Below, one piece after another: positions 50,806 through 63,171 of a DNA stretch of 64,000 nt. The notes below the pieces were generated by a model that made no database searches, was not told the origin of the DNA, and worked only from the letters and a program-made list of their open reading frames with translations. Positions within the stretch are counted from its first letter, which is position 1; the number at the start of each line of letters is the position of its first letter. Source of the DNA: Ahaetulla prasina (taxonomy: Eukaryota > Chordata > Lepidosauria > Squamata > Colubridae); contig NC_080540.1 in the NCBI RefSeq assembly GCF_028640845.1, positions 158,804,438 through 158,868,437 of the forward strand. The letters run 5' to 3'. The position numbers were made by a program, and so were the translations under genes.

Positions 50806-52240
50806 TAGAAATAAATTTTGCTTTAAATCTAAAGCTAAGTGTTTGGCATCCTGAACAAATGACCGCTCTTACACCACTGCAAACTTCACCACTGATAAAG
50901 AGGATGAGCAAAATATGACTTGAAGATTGGTATTCTTGCCCTGTGCTTTGGATAGAGGCCCTCATTTGAGAACAGAAGGAAATATAGACAGCCGGTTGGT
51001 GTTAACATAAATTTGGACAAACAAAATAACAGAGAGAGAGGAGTTTAATTGAAATTTTGGAAAAGTGAAGTAGTTGTGAAGGGTAAGGACCCTTTAGAAG
51101 TCAGTCATGCTTTTGCTTTTTGGAAAATAATGCCTTCAAAAACCTCTTTTTGCTTTTGTGTAAACAGATACTACAAGGTGATAATCATTTTGCACTGCTC
51201 TCCTTTGTTACAAATAGAATTGTCTCCCCCTTGGGGGAAACGATCACAATCATGTTGAAATCAGGTTTTCATAAACTCTTTGAGGTCATAAATAAGAAGA
51301 TGCCACCAGTTGCTATTATAATTTATTTTTAAACAACAAATTAAATATTGATTGTGTATGATGTCCACTGCTGAAAACATATGCCTTGTTACCTTGCTCC
51401 TATCCTGGTTCTAACTACCAAGATTTTTTTTACCATTGCTTCTGAATGACTTCACATAACAGTGGTGGAGAAAGCGAAGTTAAGACATCACATGAAATAT
51501 GTACCATAGTACAGACATGAGCAGAAATGTCTTCACTGCTATTTCATTCTTGCATCCCTACCACTTCTGCTAATTTCAGTTTTCTTTGCCCAGCTAGATC
51601 ATTCTGGGCTTGAAGACACTACTGAAGACGTAACTGGTGCACAATTGCCCATTTGTGCTAGATTTCAGGTAAGTCAATGCACAGCTAGGGAGCAACTGAA
51701 TGAATACATCTAAGTCATTGGGACCAGGCCTGAAGACCAGAGTTTTGAGGAGGCCTTTTGGTGATCCTTGAGACTATATGGACATAATGCCTGTAGAAAG
51801 CCATAGAGATGTCCTTGAGGGGAATAGTCAGAAACAGTTACCAAAACAAGGGAAGAAACATTTGTTAAACCCCGGAAAGGAGATAGTATTATGAAGAGGC
51901 TCAGGCTGGCTCCTTCCTGTCTCAGTGGGGATGTAAGAGAGAGGGAAGGTCAAACATAAGCAGACTTTCAAGATTCTGTTACTACAGTTTTACTTGGTAA
52001 ATATATTTATAACCTTCCTGTAGAGTCAGTTTCTTCATCTAGTTATCTCACAGCTCAGACAATGCCAGAGGAATAGGGAAAGGCAAATATTATTTTAATC
52101 TTGTATGTGTGTGAGAGAGAGGGAGGAAAGGGAGGGAGAAAGAGAGAGAGAGAATAAATTAGTGAATGCAGACTAATCAGCTTGACATTAATATGGAACT
52201 CTGGAACAGATTACTAAGCAATCAGTTTGTGACCATTAAG
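50806..52240. other. Intergenic, nothing recognised
   Basis: No supported gene. A (GA)n-rich stretch lies at about 52107-52152. Confidence 0.5.
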
Positions 52241-52576
52241 AAAACAAAGCACTGCTTGACAAGTCATACCAATTCAATCTAATTTTCTTTTTTGATAGGC
52301 TGGGAAAGTGGTGGATATAGCATACATCAAACATTTGACAGAATCTCCCATGAGATCCTAGTAAAGTAGTTGGCAAAATGTGAGTAGGACCCTAGCTGAA
52401 CAGTGCCACCTTAGTTGAACAGTTGTACCCAATGAGTATATATCAGTGACTCTCCAGAAAACGGGAAAGAGGTAGCATACAGCTATGTTGTAAGTCCTGT
52501 ACTGTTCAGCATGTTTTAACATAGCTTGGATGATGATTACATCTGTAGATGACATATAGGACAAATAACCTCAGAA

Positions 52577-52763
52577 TAATAGTTCTCAGCCTGTGGTCCG
52601 CAGACCCCTGGGGGGCTGCAATGTCATCACAGGGGGTCCGCAAAGTCTTGAAAAAGTGTTATGATTTAAATCCTCACTCAATCCTTGGGGGCCATGGCCG
52701 TAGTCCATGACCACAAAAGGTATTTAAAGAGGGTCTGTGGTGAAGAAAAGTTGAGAAACGCTG
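52577..52763. mobile_element. hAT MITE with worn left end
   Basis: TAATAGTTCTCAGCCTGTGG to AAGTTGAGAAACGCTG, with TSD cctcagaa / ccttagaa (7 of 8). The ends resemble the CAGTGGTTCTCAACC group. Confidence 0.7.
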
Positions 52764-53006
52764 CCTTAGAAGAGAATTATCACATCAACAGAAGTACATG
52801 GTCAAGATCAAGAAAAGAATTTATTCTTACTGTTTCCTTGTCAGGCCACACTTGAAATATCAGGTCCCATTTTGGGCACTGCACTTTTGGAAGGGCATTA
52901 AAAATCTAATACATCTCCAGAGGTGAACTGGGATGATAAGGGACCTAGAAGGAAAAGGTTATGAGAAATGTTTGGAGCTGAGAGCCTGGAGAAGAAGTGA
53001 CTATAG

Positions 53007-53512
53007 CAGCGGTTCTCAACCTGTGGGTCGGGACCCCGTTGGGGGTCGAATGATGATTTGCCAGGGGTCGCCTAAGACCATCGGAAATATGGGAAGTATA
53101 CTTGCGAGTTGAAGAATCGCGCTCCAATAGTTGACTCCACAAGCCAGCTGCAGGCTCTTCAAATCGCTAGCCAAATTCGGCTTCAGGCGCGATGAATTAA
53201 AAAAGAGAGAAATCTTTGCTCTGATGTCTCCCTCTCAAGCCAGCTGCAATCATTCCCAATCGCTAGCCTAATCTGGCTTCAGACGCGATAAATTTAATAG
53301 GGGAGGAGTCTCCGCTTTAATGCCTCCGTCCTCAAGGCAATCGGAAGCAGTTCAGATCGCTAGCCAATACAGCTTCAGGGGCAATAAATTCAAAACGAAA
53401 ATAATTTTATGTTTGGGGTCGCCACATTGTGGGGAATTGTATTAAAGGGGTCGCCACATTGTGGGGAATTGTATTAAAGGGGTTGCAGCACTATAAAGGC
53501 TGAGAACCACTG
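53007..53512 (-). mobile_element. SPIN-like non-autonomous hAT, perfect TSD
   Basis: 506 bp, CAGCGGTTCTCAACCTGTGG to AAAGGCTGAGAACCACTG, flanked by identical gactatag (52999-53006, 53513-53520). It is a reversed relative of 8486-8974 with the same CGCCTGAAGCC-type interior and tandem subterminal block. It interrupts a CR1. Confidence 0.9.
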
Positions 53513-54109
53513 GACTATAGGAAGATATGCTAGCTATCTTCAAGTATCTAAAAGGCTATCACAGAGAAGATAACCTAACTTTGTTTAACAGTGTTCCAGA
53601 AGACCAGACAAAAACGAAATAATGTGAATTTTAAAGAAGTAGATTTAGGAGGACATTGGGGAAATAAGATAATAGAAAGAATTGTTGGGCAATAAAAATA
53701 GACTGCCCAAAATAAAAGCTGAATGGTTGTTTGTTGGGGATGCTGAACTAGGAACCCTTTTGTTCCTACAAAAGGGAACTATTTTCTAGATGATCACCAA
53801 GGGCTGTTCTGTTCCATTCATTCTATGATTCTATGGTCTTGGGTGAACAATTCTGGTTTCAACTTTTGGGAAAGATTTAAGGGCCTTAAAGTATGGGGTG
53901 GAAGGAAATCTGGGACATATTTCATTACTTTGTCTGCAGTGCTCTCCACAATTATCTATTTGTTGTTCTCATAATTGCAGGGTATTGCTGTATATATAGA
54001 GTAGGTCAGTGTGGTAAAGACTACAGTGTATACAATATTTAATGATGGAATTAATAATTGCCCAAGACATAGTTGTTTTGTAATCTTAATTCTCAGTCAT
54101 ACAATGTCT

Positions 54110-54590
54110 GGATGTTTGTTGTTGTTCTTAGTTGCGAAGTTGTGTCTGACCTATTGTGACCCCCATGGACAACGTTCCTCCAGGCCTTCCGGTCCTCTAT
54201 CATCTTCTAGAGTCCATTTAAGCTCACGCCAACTGCTTCAGTGACTCCATCCAGCCACCTCATTCTCTGTCGTTCCGTTCTTCTTTTGCCCTCAATCTTT
54301 CCCAGCATTAGGCTCTTCTCCAGTGAGTCCTTCCTTCTCATTAGGTGGCCAAAGTATTTCAGTTTCATCTTCAGGATCTGGCCTTCTAAAGAGCAGTCAG
54401 GGTTGATCTCCTCTAGGACTGACCAGTTTGTTTGCCTTGCAATCCAAGGGACTCGCAGGAGTCTTCTCCAGCACCAGAGTTCAAAGGTCTCAATTCTTTG
54501 GAGCTCATCCTTTCTTATGGCCCAACTTTCACAGCCATACATTGCAACTGGGAAAACCATAGTCTTGACTATACACACTTTTGTCTGGAT
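54110..54590 (-). mobile_element. BovB (RTE) LINE 3' end
   Basis: The frame 54207-54578 gives VKTMVFPVAMYGCESWAIRK, TFELWCWRRLLRVPWIAR, KLKYFGHLMRRKDSLEKSLM and RQRMRWLDGVTEAVG, the diagnostic C-terminus of BovB ORF2. It continues into the 3' end containing GTCACAATAGGTCAGACACA and a CAACAACAA tail. 5' truncated. BovB is known to have moved horizontally between squamates and mammals. Confidence 0.9.
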
Positions 54591-55044
54591 GCTAGAGCAG
54601 GTTAATTTCCTTTAAACGGGGAAAAATAACCTTCAGACACATGGTTTTATCACATGGTATGAACTCTGGAGATCTGCTAACAAAGGCCCTTGAAAGTAGT
54701 TCTAATTCCAAAACTATTTGCAAATCCCTATAGTTCCGTTTGGCCATTCTAGGGAAAGGTAAACAAAAACAGCGAGAGGAGCAGGAAGAACCAAGACGCT
54801 TTTAGGTGACCTTAAAAAAAAACATGCTAAGAAGAGCAAAAATATGGCAAATATTTGGATTGAAGAGTTCAAGGAAATTCCCAAGCTGTAGGCTAGATGT
54901 TGAAAGAACATCCCAGAAAGCAATGGTATATCACTTGTTTTGCTGCCAAGATAAACAAATGTGTCCATGTAGCCACTAACTTCAAATCTGAGGAGTCTAC
55001 AAAGATCTGTCTGAAGCAGCATTTCTCAACCTGAGGAGCTTGAA

Positions 55045-55186
<142 letters not shown>

Positions 55187-55187
55187 T

Positions 55188-55802
55188 TTGGAACCCTCAC
55201 CACATCTCTGACATCAATACAATTGATGTCCAGAAATATTTTACAAGAAGAGTTCTCCATTCCTCTGAAAACAACAAAATACCTTATCCCACCAGACTTG
55301 AAATCCTAGGCTTAGAAAACTTGGAACTCCGTCACCTTCGACAAGACCTAAGTTTAACTCATAGAATCATCTATTGTAATGTCCTTCCTGTTAAAGACCA
55401 CTTCAGCTTAAATTGCAATAATACAAGAGCAACCAATAGATTTAAACTTAATGTCAACCGCTTTAATCTAGATTGCAGAAAATATGACTTCTGTAACAGA
55501 ATCATCAGTGCTTGGAATACTTTACCTGATTCTGTGGTCTCTTCCCATAATCCTAAAAGCTTTAACCAAAAACTTTCTACTATTGACCTCACCCCATTCC
55601 TAAGAGGACCATAAGGGGCATGCATAAGCGCACAAACGTGCCTACCGTTCCTGTCCTATAGTTTTTTCTTTTCTTCTTCCTATATATATATATGCTTATA
55701 CCTCCTAATATTTACTCATATATATGTTTATATATTATATAACCTTTTGAACGATGCTTATATATATTGTTGTGACAAAATAAATAAATAAAATAAATAA
55801 AT
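55188..55802 (+). mobile_element. CR1-group LINE 3' end with (AATA)n tail
   Basis: The C-terminal frame includes RLEILGLENLELRHLRQDLS, HRIIYCNVLPVKDHF and FCNRIISAWNTLPDSVVSS, then LTPFLRG, typical of CR1/L3-like ORF2 ends. The 3' UTR has GGGGCATGCATAAGCGCA and ends TGTTGTGACAAAATAAATAA. It is 5' truncated at the GATA array. Confidence 0.85.
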
Positions 55803-55889
55803 ATGGACTTCAACTCCCAAAATTCAATGGCTGAGAAATCCTGGAAGTCCACACATCTTCAGTCTTCCAAGATTGAGAAACACTGGTCT

Positions 55890-56407
55890 GAAGCCTCCTG
55901 ATGCGCAAAGCCTAAACTTCCAAAATACCTAAGCATCATGGTAATAGACATAGAAGTCTGTTCTTGACTATGATGGTACTAAAATGATGAAACGTGCATT
56001 GGAATATGACGCAAGTTCCGCTTTTCCTGCTTTTACTATCATGACATTGCAGAATTTGCATGTCTCGATGCTAATAGGAGTAATTCCAGCTTATTAAGAG
56101 GATATTAAGTTGGAGAAAGACATAATAGACTACCAACTCCACTTATGCTTGTGCAGAAAACCTCCCTCATACATATGCCTCTTTGAATGTTTTACCTGAA
56201 ATATCTCTTTCTCTTAATGCTAAGTATCATAATTATTTGTTTAGGAGCAGTTCCATATAATAACAGAGCAAAACAGTTTGGCTGTGATGTTTTCATGCCA
56301 CTAAACATAAAAAGATTTTTGAAGAAGGTCAAATGAATGATTGATACAGGTCCATGTTAGTCTAAAGGTCTGCCGCCATTTACAAGGCAACAAATGGGTT
56401 CACGTTT
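55890..56407. other. Intergenic, nothing recognised
   Basis: Preceded by a worn foldback-like fragment (55803-55887, ATGGACTTCAACTCCCAAAA); otherwise unremarkable. Confidence 0.45.
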
Positions 56408-56416
56408 GTTATAAGC

Positions 56417-56832
56417 CAGCTGCATGCGTGCCCACACCCATAATTCTATGTGCCCCGCCCCTGCGCACACAACCCCCCCTTCTCCCTCTGCTCCTGGCAC
56501 GCAATGGCCCAGTAGGCCTGTTTTTCTCTCTCACCTGGCTCCAGACCCTTTCTAGGAGTCAGGGGGGCAAAATGGCCTTCCCCAACCCCCCGGAGGTCCT
56601 CCAGATGCCAGAAACAGCCCGTTTGCCAACTTCCGGTCCCATCGGAAGTTGGCAAATGGGCCATTTCTGGCATCTGGAGGACCTCCGGAGGGGGGAGGCT
56701 GTTTTCACCCTCCCCAGACTCCTAGAGAGGCCCTGCAAAAAATGGGACAGCAAAAAATGGGCCTTCCGGCCCCATCAGAAGTTGGCAAACGGGCTGTTTT
56801 TGGCCTCCAGGGGACCTCCGGGGGGGTGGGGA

Positions 56833-56863
<31 letters not shown>

Positions 56864-57080
56864 GCTCTGGAGCAAGGAGAGAGAGAAAAATGGAATTTTC
56901 CCATCACCCTCCGAGGCCCTCCGGAGACAGGAAACAGCCTGTTTCCCTACTTCTGGTGGCCCAAGGAGGCCCAAAAATTAGCTGGCAGCACGCACATGTG
57001 CGCCGGAGCTGAGTTTGCATGCCCACTGATATGGCTACGTGTCCCACCTGTGGCACACGTGCCATAGGTTCGCCATCATG
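56417..57080 (-). mobile_element. GC-rich non-autonomous hAT, 664 bp
   Basis: It is flanked by gttataagc (56408-56416, 57081-57089). The right end reads GGCACACGTGCCATAGGTTC then GCCATCATG, in reverse complement a CATGATGGCGAACCTATGGC terminus known from snake repeats. The interior has repeated GAAGTTGGCAAA.GGGC, GGACCTCCGG and a (GA)n run. Long open frames on both strands arise from the GC-rich repeats and have no known domain. Confidence 0.75.
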
Positions 57081-57280
57081 GTTATAAGCTGCAGTTTGTT
57101 TTTATAATATGTTTGCACCAAGCATCGTGGCTTGAGTCATACATAAAATTAAGTTATAAATTATGGTTTACAAACCATAATAGAGGAGTTCACATATTTC
57201 ACTAAGCATAGGATCTCAGCATGGTAACTGGGAAGCCAAGACACTCCAAACACTTTTCTTAGCAGTTCAGATACTTTATT

Positions 57281-57545
57281 TGTTTGTTTGTTTGTTTGTT
57301 TGTTTATTTTGTCACACAGTATATATAAGCATAAGCATGAAATAATTATACAATATATAAGCATATATATGAGTATGAGTATGTAATAACTATATTAATT
57401 GGATATAATGAAAGGAAACAATAGGACAGGAACAGTAGGCACATTTGTGCTCTTATGCACACCCCTTACAGACCTCTTAGGAATGGGGTGAGATCAATGG
57501 TAGACAGTTTTTGGTTACTTCCTACTGTATAGTACCTGACTTTTT
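57281..57545 (-). mobile_element. CR1-group LINE 3' end with TTTG tail
   Basis: (TTTG)n then TTATTTTGTCACACAGTATA and the reverse complement of the 3' UTR in 55188-55802, including CCTCTTAGGAATGGGGTGAG. Confidence 0.8.
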
Positions 57546-57556
57546 ATATTATAAGC

Positions 57557-57645
57557 AATGGTGGGATCAGCCGGTTCGCACCTGTTTGGGAGAACCATTT
57601 GTTAACTCTTTGTGGAGTTCTGTGAACCAGCTGAATAGTCAAGGC
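57557..57645. mobile_element. hAT MITE remnant
   Basis: CAATGGTGGGATCAGCCGGT and GTGAACCAGCTGAATA resemble the ends of the CAGTGGTGGG family. No target duplication can be read. Confidence 0.4.
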
Positions 57646-57649
57646 TGCC

Positions 57650-58995
57650 TGCCTGCCTAATTATTCTAATAGCTCACACACACCTCAGACATTCCTGCTC
57701 ATTTGTAATTAACCAAAGGAAGGGAAAAGAAAAAGAAGAAATAACCACATAGCCATTTCCTCAGCAGAAAAATTCTAGCCCCTTTAAAACTCAGGGGGGG
57801 AAATAAAGTGAAAGACAGGGCGGGGTTTTTTTTTCTTCTCTCTCCCTTAAGTTAATAGCTTTGGGCAGAGAGCCAATTTATTTTCAAATCTCATATGAGA
57901 TTTTATTATAGCATAGTGCAATATATGAACCCAGTGTATACTTATTTTAACTGATATTGGTGTTTAAGGAAGGAGCAACCTTACCTATCTGAATATACCC
58001 AGCTGTCAATTGTTGGAGCAACGCAATCCCACACTGGAACCATCAGCAAAACCATTTTGCACAGATGAAATATATTTTGCAACTTTATTTTAATTTTTTT
58101 TTTTTGTCTTTAAGTCTTTGCTACTGACCTTTCCTGAAATATTAGCATTGCGGATTGAGCAAAACTAGACCAGTTTTTCCTAGATGAAAATGTGCTTTGC
58201 AGATAGCGACAGGAGAATGAATGAAAAACAAGAAAAACAGCAACCTCCCAGCTTATGTATCCACCTGCCTCCTGTCCAATAGTTTGAAATATTACAAGAA
58301 TGAAAAAAAGAGAGCTTCATTTAAGGTAGACAAACATGAACGCTAGTAATAGATACTGAGAAAAGTTGAGTTTTGCTTAGAAGGGATTTTTTCGATGATG
58401 TTCAAAGTTGCTTCGAAAAAAAAGCGAGAAAGTCAGACTTTATTGGCTTCAGGGGAAAAGGGAAATAATTTTCTCTCTGGGCATTTATAAGTCAATGACT
58501 CACACAGGACAAAGGCTCTTTTTGATGGTTTATGGATTCTACAGACCTATTGACCATGAGATAGAAGTTAGTATCAAGTGAAATAAAAAGCACAGGCTCT
58601 CAAGGGAATGGTTGATAATGAATTGGAAGCTCAGCTCACATTATGCAGAATTCAGATACAGAAATAGAAATTAACAGGTCAGAAGTTAACAAAATGGTGC
58701 TTTTCCTGAGAATTTAGCTTACCTAGAAAACATAAAAAGAAGCAAGGATTTGGAGAAGAAAGTATGATGGAAGTACTGATCAAGAAAGAAAACTCAACCA
58801 AATTAATCTGGAGGAGAAAAGGATTTTGAAGGGTTCTATCCACTCTGGGGTGGGGGACTTAGGGTTAGCATACTGGAGATATATAAAAGTGAATTAGGAG
58901 AAACTTCTCCAACCTCAATGGTTGTCACAGCTATTAATGGCTTATTGAAGTTTTCTCAATACGTTCTTCATGATCTCCAGTTCTTCAAGGATACT
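57650..58995. other. Intergenic, nothing recognised
   Basis: AT-rich sequence without a supported feature. Confidence 0.5.
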
Positions 58996-59010
58996 CTCAG
59001 GTGACTGCTT

Positions 59011-59369
59011 AAAAGGTAAAGGTAAAGGTTCCCCTTGCACATATGTACTAGTCGTTGCCAACTCTAGGGAGCAGTGCTCATCTCTGTTTCAAAGCCAAAA
59101 AGCCAGCGCCGTCAGAAGACATCTCTGTGGTCATGTGGCCGGCATGACTAAATGCCAAAGGCGCATGGAACACTATTACCTTCCCACCAAAGGTGGTCCC
59201 TATTTTTCTACTTGCATTTTTTACATGTTTTCGAACTGCTAGGTTGGCAGAAGCTGGGACAAGTAACGGAAGCTCACCCCGTTACGCGGCACTAGGGATT
59301 CGAACCGCTGACTGTCGACCTTTCGATCGACAAGCTCAGTGTCTTATCCACTAAGCCACCACATCCCTT
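59011..59369 (-). mobile_element. Full-length tRNA-derived SINE (Sauria-like) with TSD
   Basis: The reverse complement starts AGGGATGTGGTGGCTTAGTG, where TGGCTTAGTGGATA is an A box and GGTTCGAATCCCTA (59292-59305) is a B box, i.e. a Pol III promoter. It ends with CAACGACTAGTACATATGTG and CCTTTACCTTTACCTTTT. Flanking ggtgactgctt (59000-59010, 59370-59380) is the target duplication. The tail resembles RTE/BovB ends. A relative is at 6541-6868. Confidence 0.9.
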
Positions 59370-59381
59370 GGTGACTGCTTA

Positions 59382-60122
59382 CCATCAGTCAATAGTTGTC
59401 CAAAACTATCAGATATCACACCTGCTCCCACAAAGAAGCATGAACTACCTCTTACACCAAGATAGCCACCCCCACCCCCAACCAACAGCTAGGAAGGGCA
59501 TGGTAGAAATCCCCATGTAGATCATGCTAGAGAATACTCCATAAGAGTTCCCTCCCAAATAATAGTACAAATCATTGACACAATGAGACCACATACTGTA
59601 TGTATATGAGCCCTTGACTGCTGTAATTACTATGATAGGCTCTAACTCTCTTTTCTTGCTTAATCAGATTTTTTAAAAAAATTCCTTTCATTTTCCTCCA
59701 CCCGTATAGTATACCAGGTGTCATCTTTGCACCTTCATCTTCTGCAGTTTTCAGTGAGTCAAGGAACTCACTAGGAATAACCAACAGAGAAAATGTCCTG
59801 GTTGCTTTCTCAGTTCCAAGTCTGTACCACTTATTGAGTTGTTAGAAAACTTTTCAAGCACTCTTGGGAATCCATCTAGATATATCAAGTACATTGAGAA
59901 AATCATCTTAACGGGTCCATCGATCTTGCAGAGACAGTGGGTAATGACAAATCTCATCTAGACCACAACATGACCCAACCATGGCAAAGGACTTAGTCAC
60001 CCATTTCTAGTTCAACCATCCACTACTTAAAAGTGAAAGATAGTCCAAGTTATCTCTCTCTACATATTGGATCAGGTACTACCTTCCCCATCAGTCAATG
60101 TCACAATTGTATTATTTCTGAG
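59382..60122. other. Intergenic, nothing recognised
   Basis: No supported gene or transposon. Confidence 0.5.
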
Positions 60123-60130
60123 CTATAAAC

Positions 60131-60407
60131 CAGGGGTGAAATTCAGCAAGTTCTGACAGGTTCTGGAAAACCTGTAGCGGAAATTTTGAGTAATTTGAAG
60201 AACTGGCAAATAACATCTCTGGCTGTCCCCAGAGTGGGGTGGGAATGGAGATTTTGCAATATCCTTCCCCCAGGAGTGGGGAGGGAATGGGGATTTTGCA
60301 GTATCCTTCCCCTGCCAGGCCCACCAAGCCATGCCCACCAAGCCACATCACACCCACCAAACCATGCCGACAGAACCAGTAGTAAAAAAATTCAAATTTC
60401 ACCACTG
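60131..60407. mobile_element. hAT MITE with perfect TSD
   Basis: 277 bp, CAGGGGTGAAATTCAGCAAG to TCAAATTTCACCACTG, flanked by ctataaac (60123-60130, 60408-60415). Confidence 0.92.
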
Positions 60408-60415
60408 CTATAAAC

Positions 60416-61277
60416 TATTTATCATAACAAATTCATTGCTTTGTAATCTCTTTCCTGCTCTGCCTGTTGCCAAATTCTTTTGGGAGGGGAGGGGAATAAT
60501 TCAATCTCAAATAATTAGATTAGATTTATTAATAGGTCTCTCCATTTTACATCATTCACACTCAAATCAATCGTTCTCTTTGCTGCCCAATCCCATCAGC
60601 ATTCATAGTCTGCCTAAGTGCTTGAGGCATGAATTTCTACCTAAAATCAATTTAGCTCTAGGGTCTATAAAAATATATAGAGCTTATGAATCAGATTCTG
60701 GAAGTAAACAAAATGGACTAGGCTTGCCTGTATTGTACTTATTATCGGTAGCGCATTCATTTGTATTAAGCCTCCACAGTTATCGAGTGACTAAGTGGAA
60801 TTCTTTCTGTTTTGCAGTTTGATAAGATTTTTATATAGTGAAACATCAGTTTAACACAGGCTGATTTAATAGACATTGGGTTTAATGTACAAAATGTACT
60901 TCTGGAATCCCTTCAAAATAATAAACAAGATTTATCATATTCAAGTAATCCAGGAGATGCATGCAAATTAATGTCATTTGTATCCATTTCCATCCCATTT
61001 CCATTCCATTAAGCCGGCCTAATATGGCTTCCAAAGCTGACACCCAGTGTGATCCAAAAGACATAGATTGATGCAAATTACGTACATTCGGATTTAACAG
61101 GATTAAGGTATAACTAGCACCAGTCTCCAAGAATGGTCTGTTCTGTTAAATAGAGACTGCACTGTAACCTCAGAATTATTCAAAATTACCATCTTCTTGG
61201 GACATTTCATTAAGCATTTTGTACCCTCTGCTTTTTACCTGGAAATGCTTAGATGTTCCACCAAAGAAGAAACTTGC
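60416..61277. other. Intergenic, nothing recognised
   Basis: The 163-codon frame from 60331 includes the MITE end and has no recognisable domain; I regard it as chance. Confidence 0.5.
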
Positions 61278-61285
61278 CTCTATAT

Positions 61286-61415
61286 CAGGGGTGTCAAACT
61301 CACATCATCACAGCGGTGTCACGTGACATATCGGGACTTTTTTTCCCCTTCGCTAAACTGGGCGTAGCCAGCACGTGACGCATCCAGTCTGTAGGCGGGG
61401 AGTTTGACAGCCCTG
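61286..61415. mobile_element. hAT MITE, CAGGGGTGTCAAACTC family, perfect TSD
   Basis: 130 bp with TIRs CAGGGGTGTCAAACTC / GAGTTTGACAGCCCTG, flanked by ctctatat (61278-61285, 61416-61423). Confidence 0.92.
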
Positions 61416-61718
61416 CTCTATATTTATATTTGATAAAAAGTAGTATTGTCAAAAATTGTACAGCGGATACAAAATTGTATACTCTGCACTATACATCTCT
61501 ATCATCAGTTCATCATTTGTTTTATCAAATATTTTCTGCAATTTTTAACTTCCTTCAAATTTTGCCCTAGGAGAAACTGTCAAAATAGAAATGGAAACGG
61601 CAAATACATTTTTTTATCTGCCATTTTTTCTTGGTAACGCAAGAACATTTACCCAATCTGCTACATTATTATCTCTGAGCATCTTTGAAAAATATAAAAA
61701 TCCTATCATCCTATAGAA

Positions 61719-61817
61719 CAGGGGTCTCCAACCTTGGCAACTTTAAGCAAAGCTGGCTGGGGAATTCTGGGAGTTGAAGTCCTCCAGGCTTAAAGTTGCC
61801 AAGGTTGAAGAGCCCTG
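61719..61817. mobile_element. hAT foldback MITE with perfect TSD
   Basis: 99 bp, CAGGGGTCTCCAACCTTGG to CCAAGGTTGAAGAGCCCTG, flanked by ctatagaa (61711-61718, 61818-61825). The left arm lacks the outer GGACTTCAACTCCC part, so this copy is an asymmetric hairpin. Confidence 0.9.
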
Positions 61818-62071
61818 CTATAGAATATCTTTTTAGACTCTTTTCTCATTCACCTCATCTTTTCCCCACCCTACATATAACATATTCATTAATTTCAAAG
61901 ATTATCAACTCATTTCTGAGTTGGAATAAAGTTACACAGTTTTCCCCCCCGAGTTGTTTCTTTAACTTTAACAGCGTTTTACTGTCAAATAGGAAATGGA
62001 CAGATAGAAAGCAGGGTTGTGATGTGTGCTAATGTTTCATTCCTATTTAGCAAGTTTTGTTAACCAGGAAA

Positions 62072-62399
62072 CAGAGGTGGGTTTCAGCAGGTTCTGACCA
62101 GTTCTGTAGAATCAGTAGTGGAAATTTTGAGTAGTTCGGAGAACTGGTAGTAAAAATTCTGACTGGCCCTGCCCCCATCTATTCTCTGCTCCCCAAGTCC
62201 CTGCTGATCGGGAGAAAATGAGGTTTTACAGTAACCTTCCCCTGGAGTGGGGTGGGACTGGAGATTTTTTATTATTTGCATTTTACAGTATCCTTCCTCT
62301 GCCACGCCCACCAAACCATGCCACACCCACCAAGCCATGCCATGTCCACCAAGCCACACCCACAGAACCGGTAGTAAAAAAATTTGAAACCCACCACTG
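62072..62399. mobile_element. hAT MITE, CAGAGGTGGG family
   Basis: 328 bp, CAGAGGTGGGTTTCAGCAGG to TTTGAAACCCACCACTG, with TSD ccaggaaa / ccagggag (6 of 8). Same orientation as 12538-12827. Confidence 0.9.
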
Positions 62400-62407
62400 C
62401 CAGGGAG

Positions 62408-63170
62408 CCCTCGGAGGAAACGTGGCTACATGGCAAGTTTGGTGGCCCACTAAAAATTGAACAAACTTCTTCATTTTGCTACCTGAGATTTTAAAAACAG
62501 ACAATTTATGAAATATCTTCAAGGCCCTAATGCGGCACAAATAAATTGTGCCTGGCTTAATGGATAACCAGATCTGATGTACTGTATAATAGAAGTGGAA
62601 ATGACCTGCTGTTGAAATCTTGAAATATAGAGGCCAAAAATGTGTGCCATAAATACTCAGAAAGCCACAGTCCTGGCCAGTGAACTGGTGCAGAGATGAA
62701 ACAGACTGAATCCTGGAACTTCCGGCTGGGATGTTTGCTGTAAAGCTCCCCCTGATAGGGAACACACCTGTGTACACATTTTAAGGAGAATGATTATCAG
62801 GATTCAGGGTGTGTTCTTGTTTCATGACCATGTGAAAATAAATAGTGTGTGGCTAAATGGATTGGAGAGCCTGACTCCCTTTAGGAACAGGAATCGGGAT
62901 AATGGATGTTTTGAACAGGCAGATATTTCATTCTCCATCTCCAGTGGGGGGAAAAACACAAAATGCCAGTTCTCTCAGTCAAAACTGCCTTCAGTCAACA
63001 TAAGCAAAAACAGTCCTCCCAGTGATACCTCTCTAATGATCTCTGTGGCCTTTGTGATTTTCTTTTCCACCAAATTATTCCTGGGAGGATGATTTCTAAG
63101 TCAACAACAACAATAACAACAAACTTCAACTTTCTTGAAGTCAAAGAACAAATATTATATTACAGTAATA
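62408..63170. other. Intergenic, nothing recognised
   Basis: No supported gene. Confidence 0.5.
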
Positions 63171-63171
63171 G

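Larger units (their letters stand above)
52247..53835 (+). mobile_element. CR1 LINE, decayed, interrupted by SPIN-like element
   Basis: Remnants of RT (SPVLF.MF, then a CGRTLKYQVPFWAL-like block from CAGGCCACACTTGAAATATC) are followed by GATGATAAGGGACCTAGAAG, the 3' UTR, and the CR1 tail ATTCTATGATTCTATG at 53819-53835. It is interrupted by the SPIN-like element at 53007 and by a hAT MITE at 52577-52763. Confidence 0.7.

Noticed and set aside
56341..57012. 223-codon plus-strand frame
   Set aside because: It crosses the left edge of a GC-rich hAT miniature and its internal repeats, so it is not a host gene.
59292..59358. A and B boxes suggesting a tRNA gene
   Set aside because: The Pol III boxes belong to a SINE with a long non-tRNA body and target duplication; no cloverleaf with an anticodon stem can be supported.
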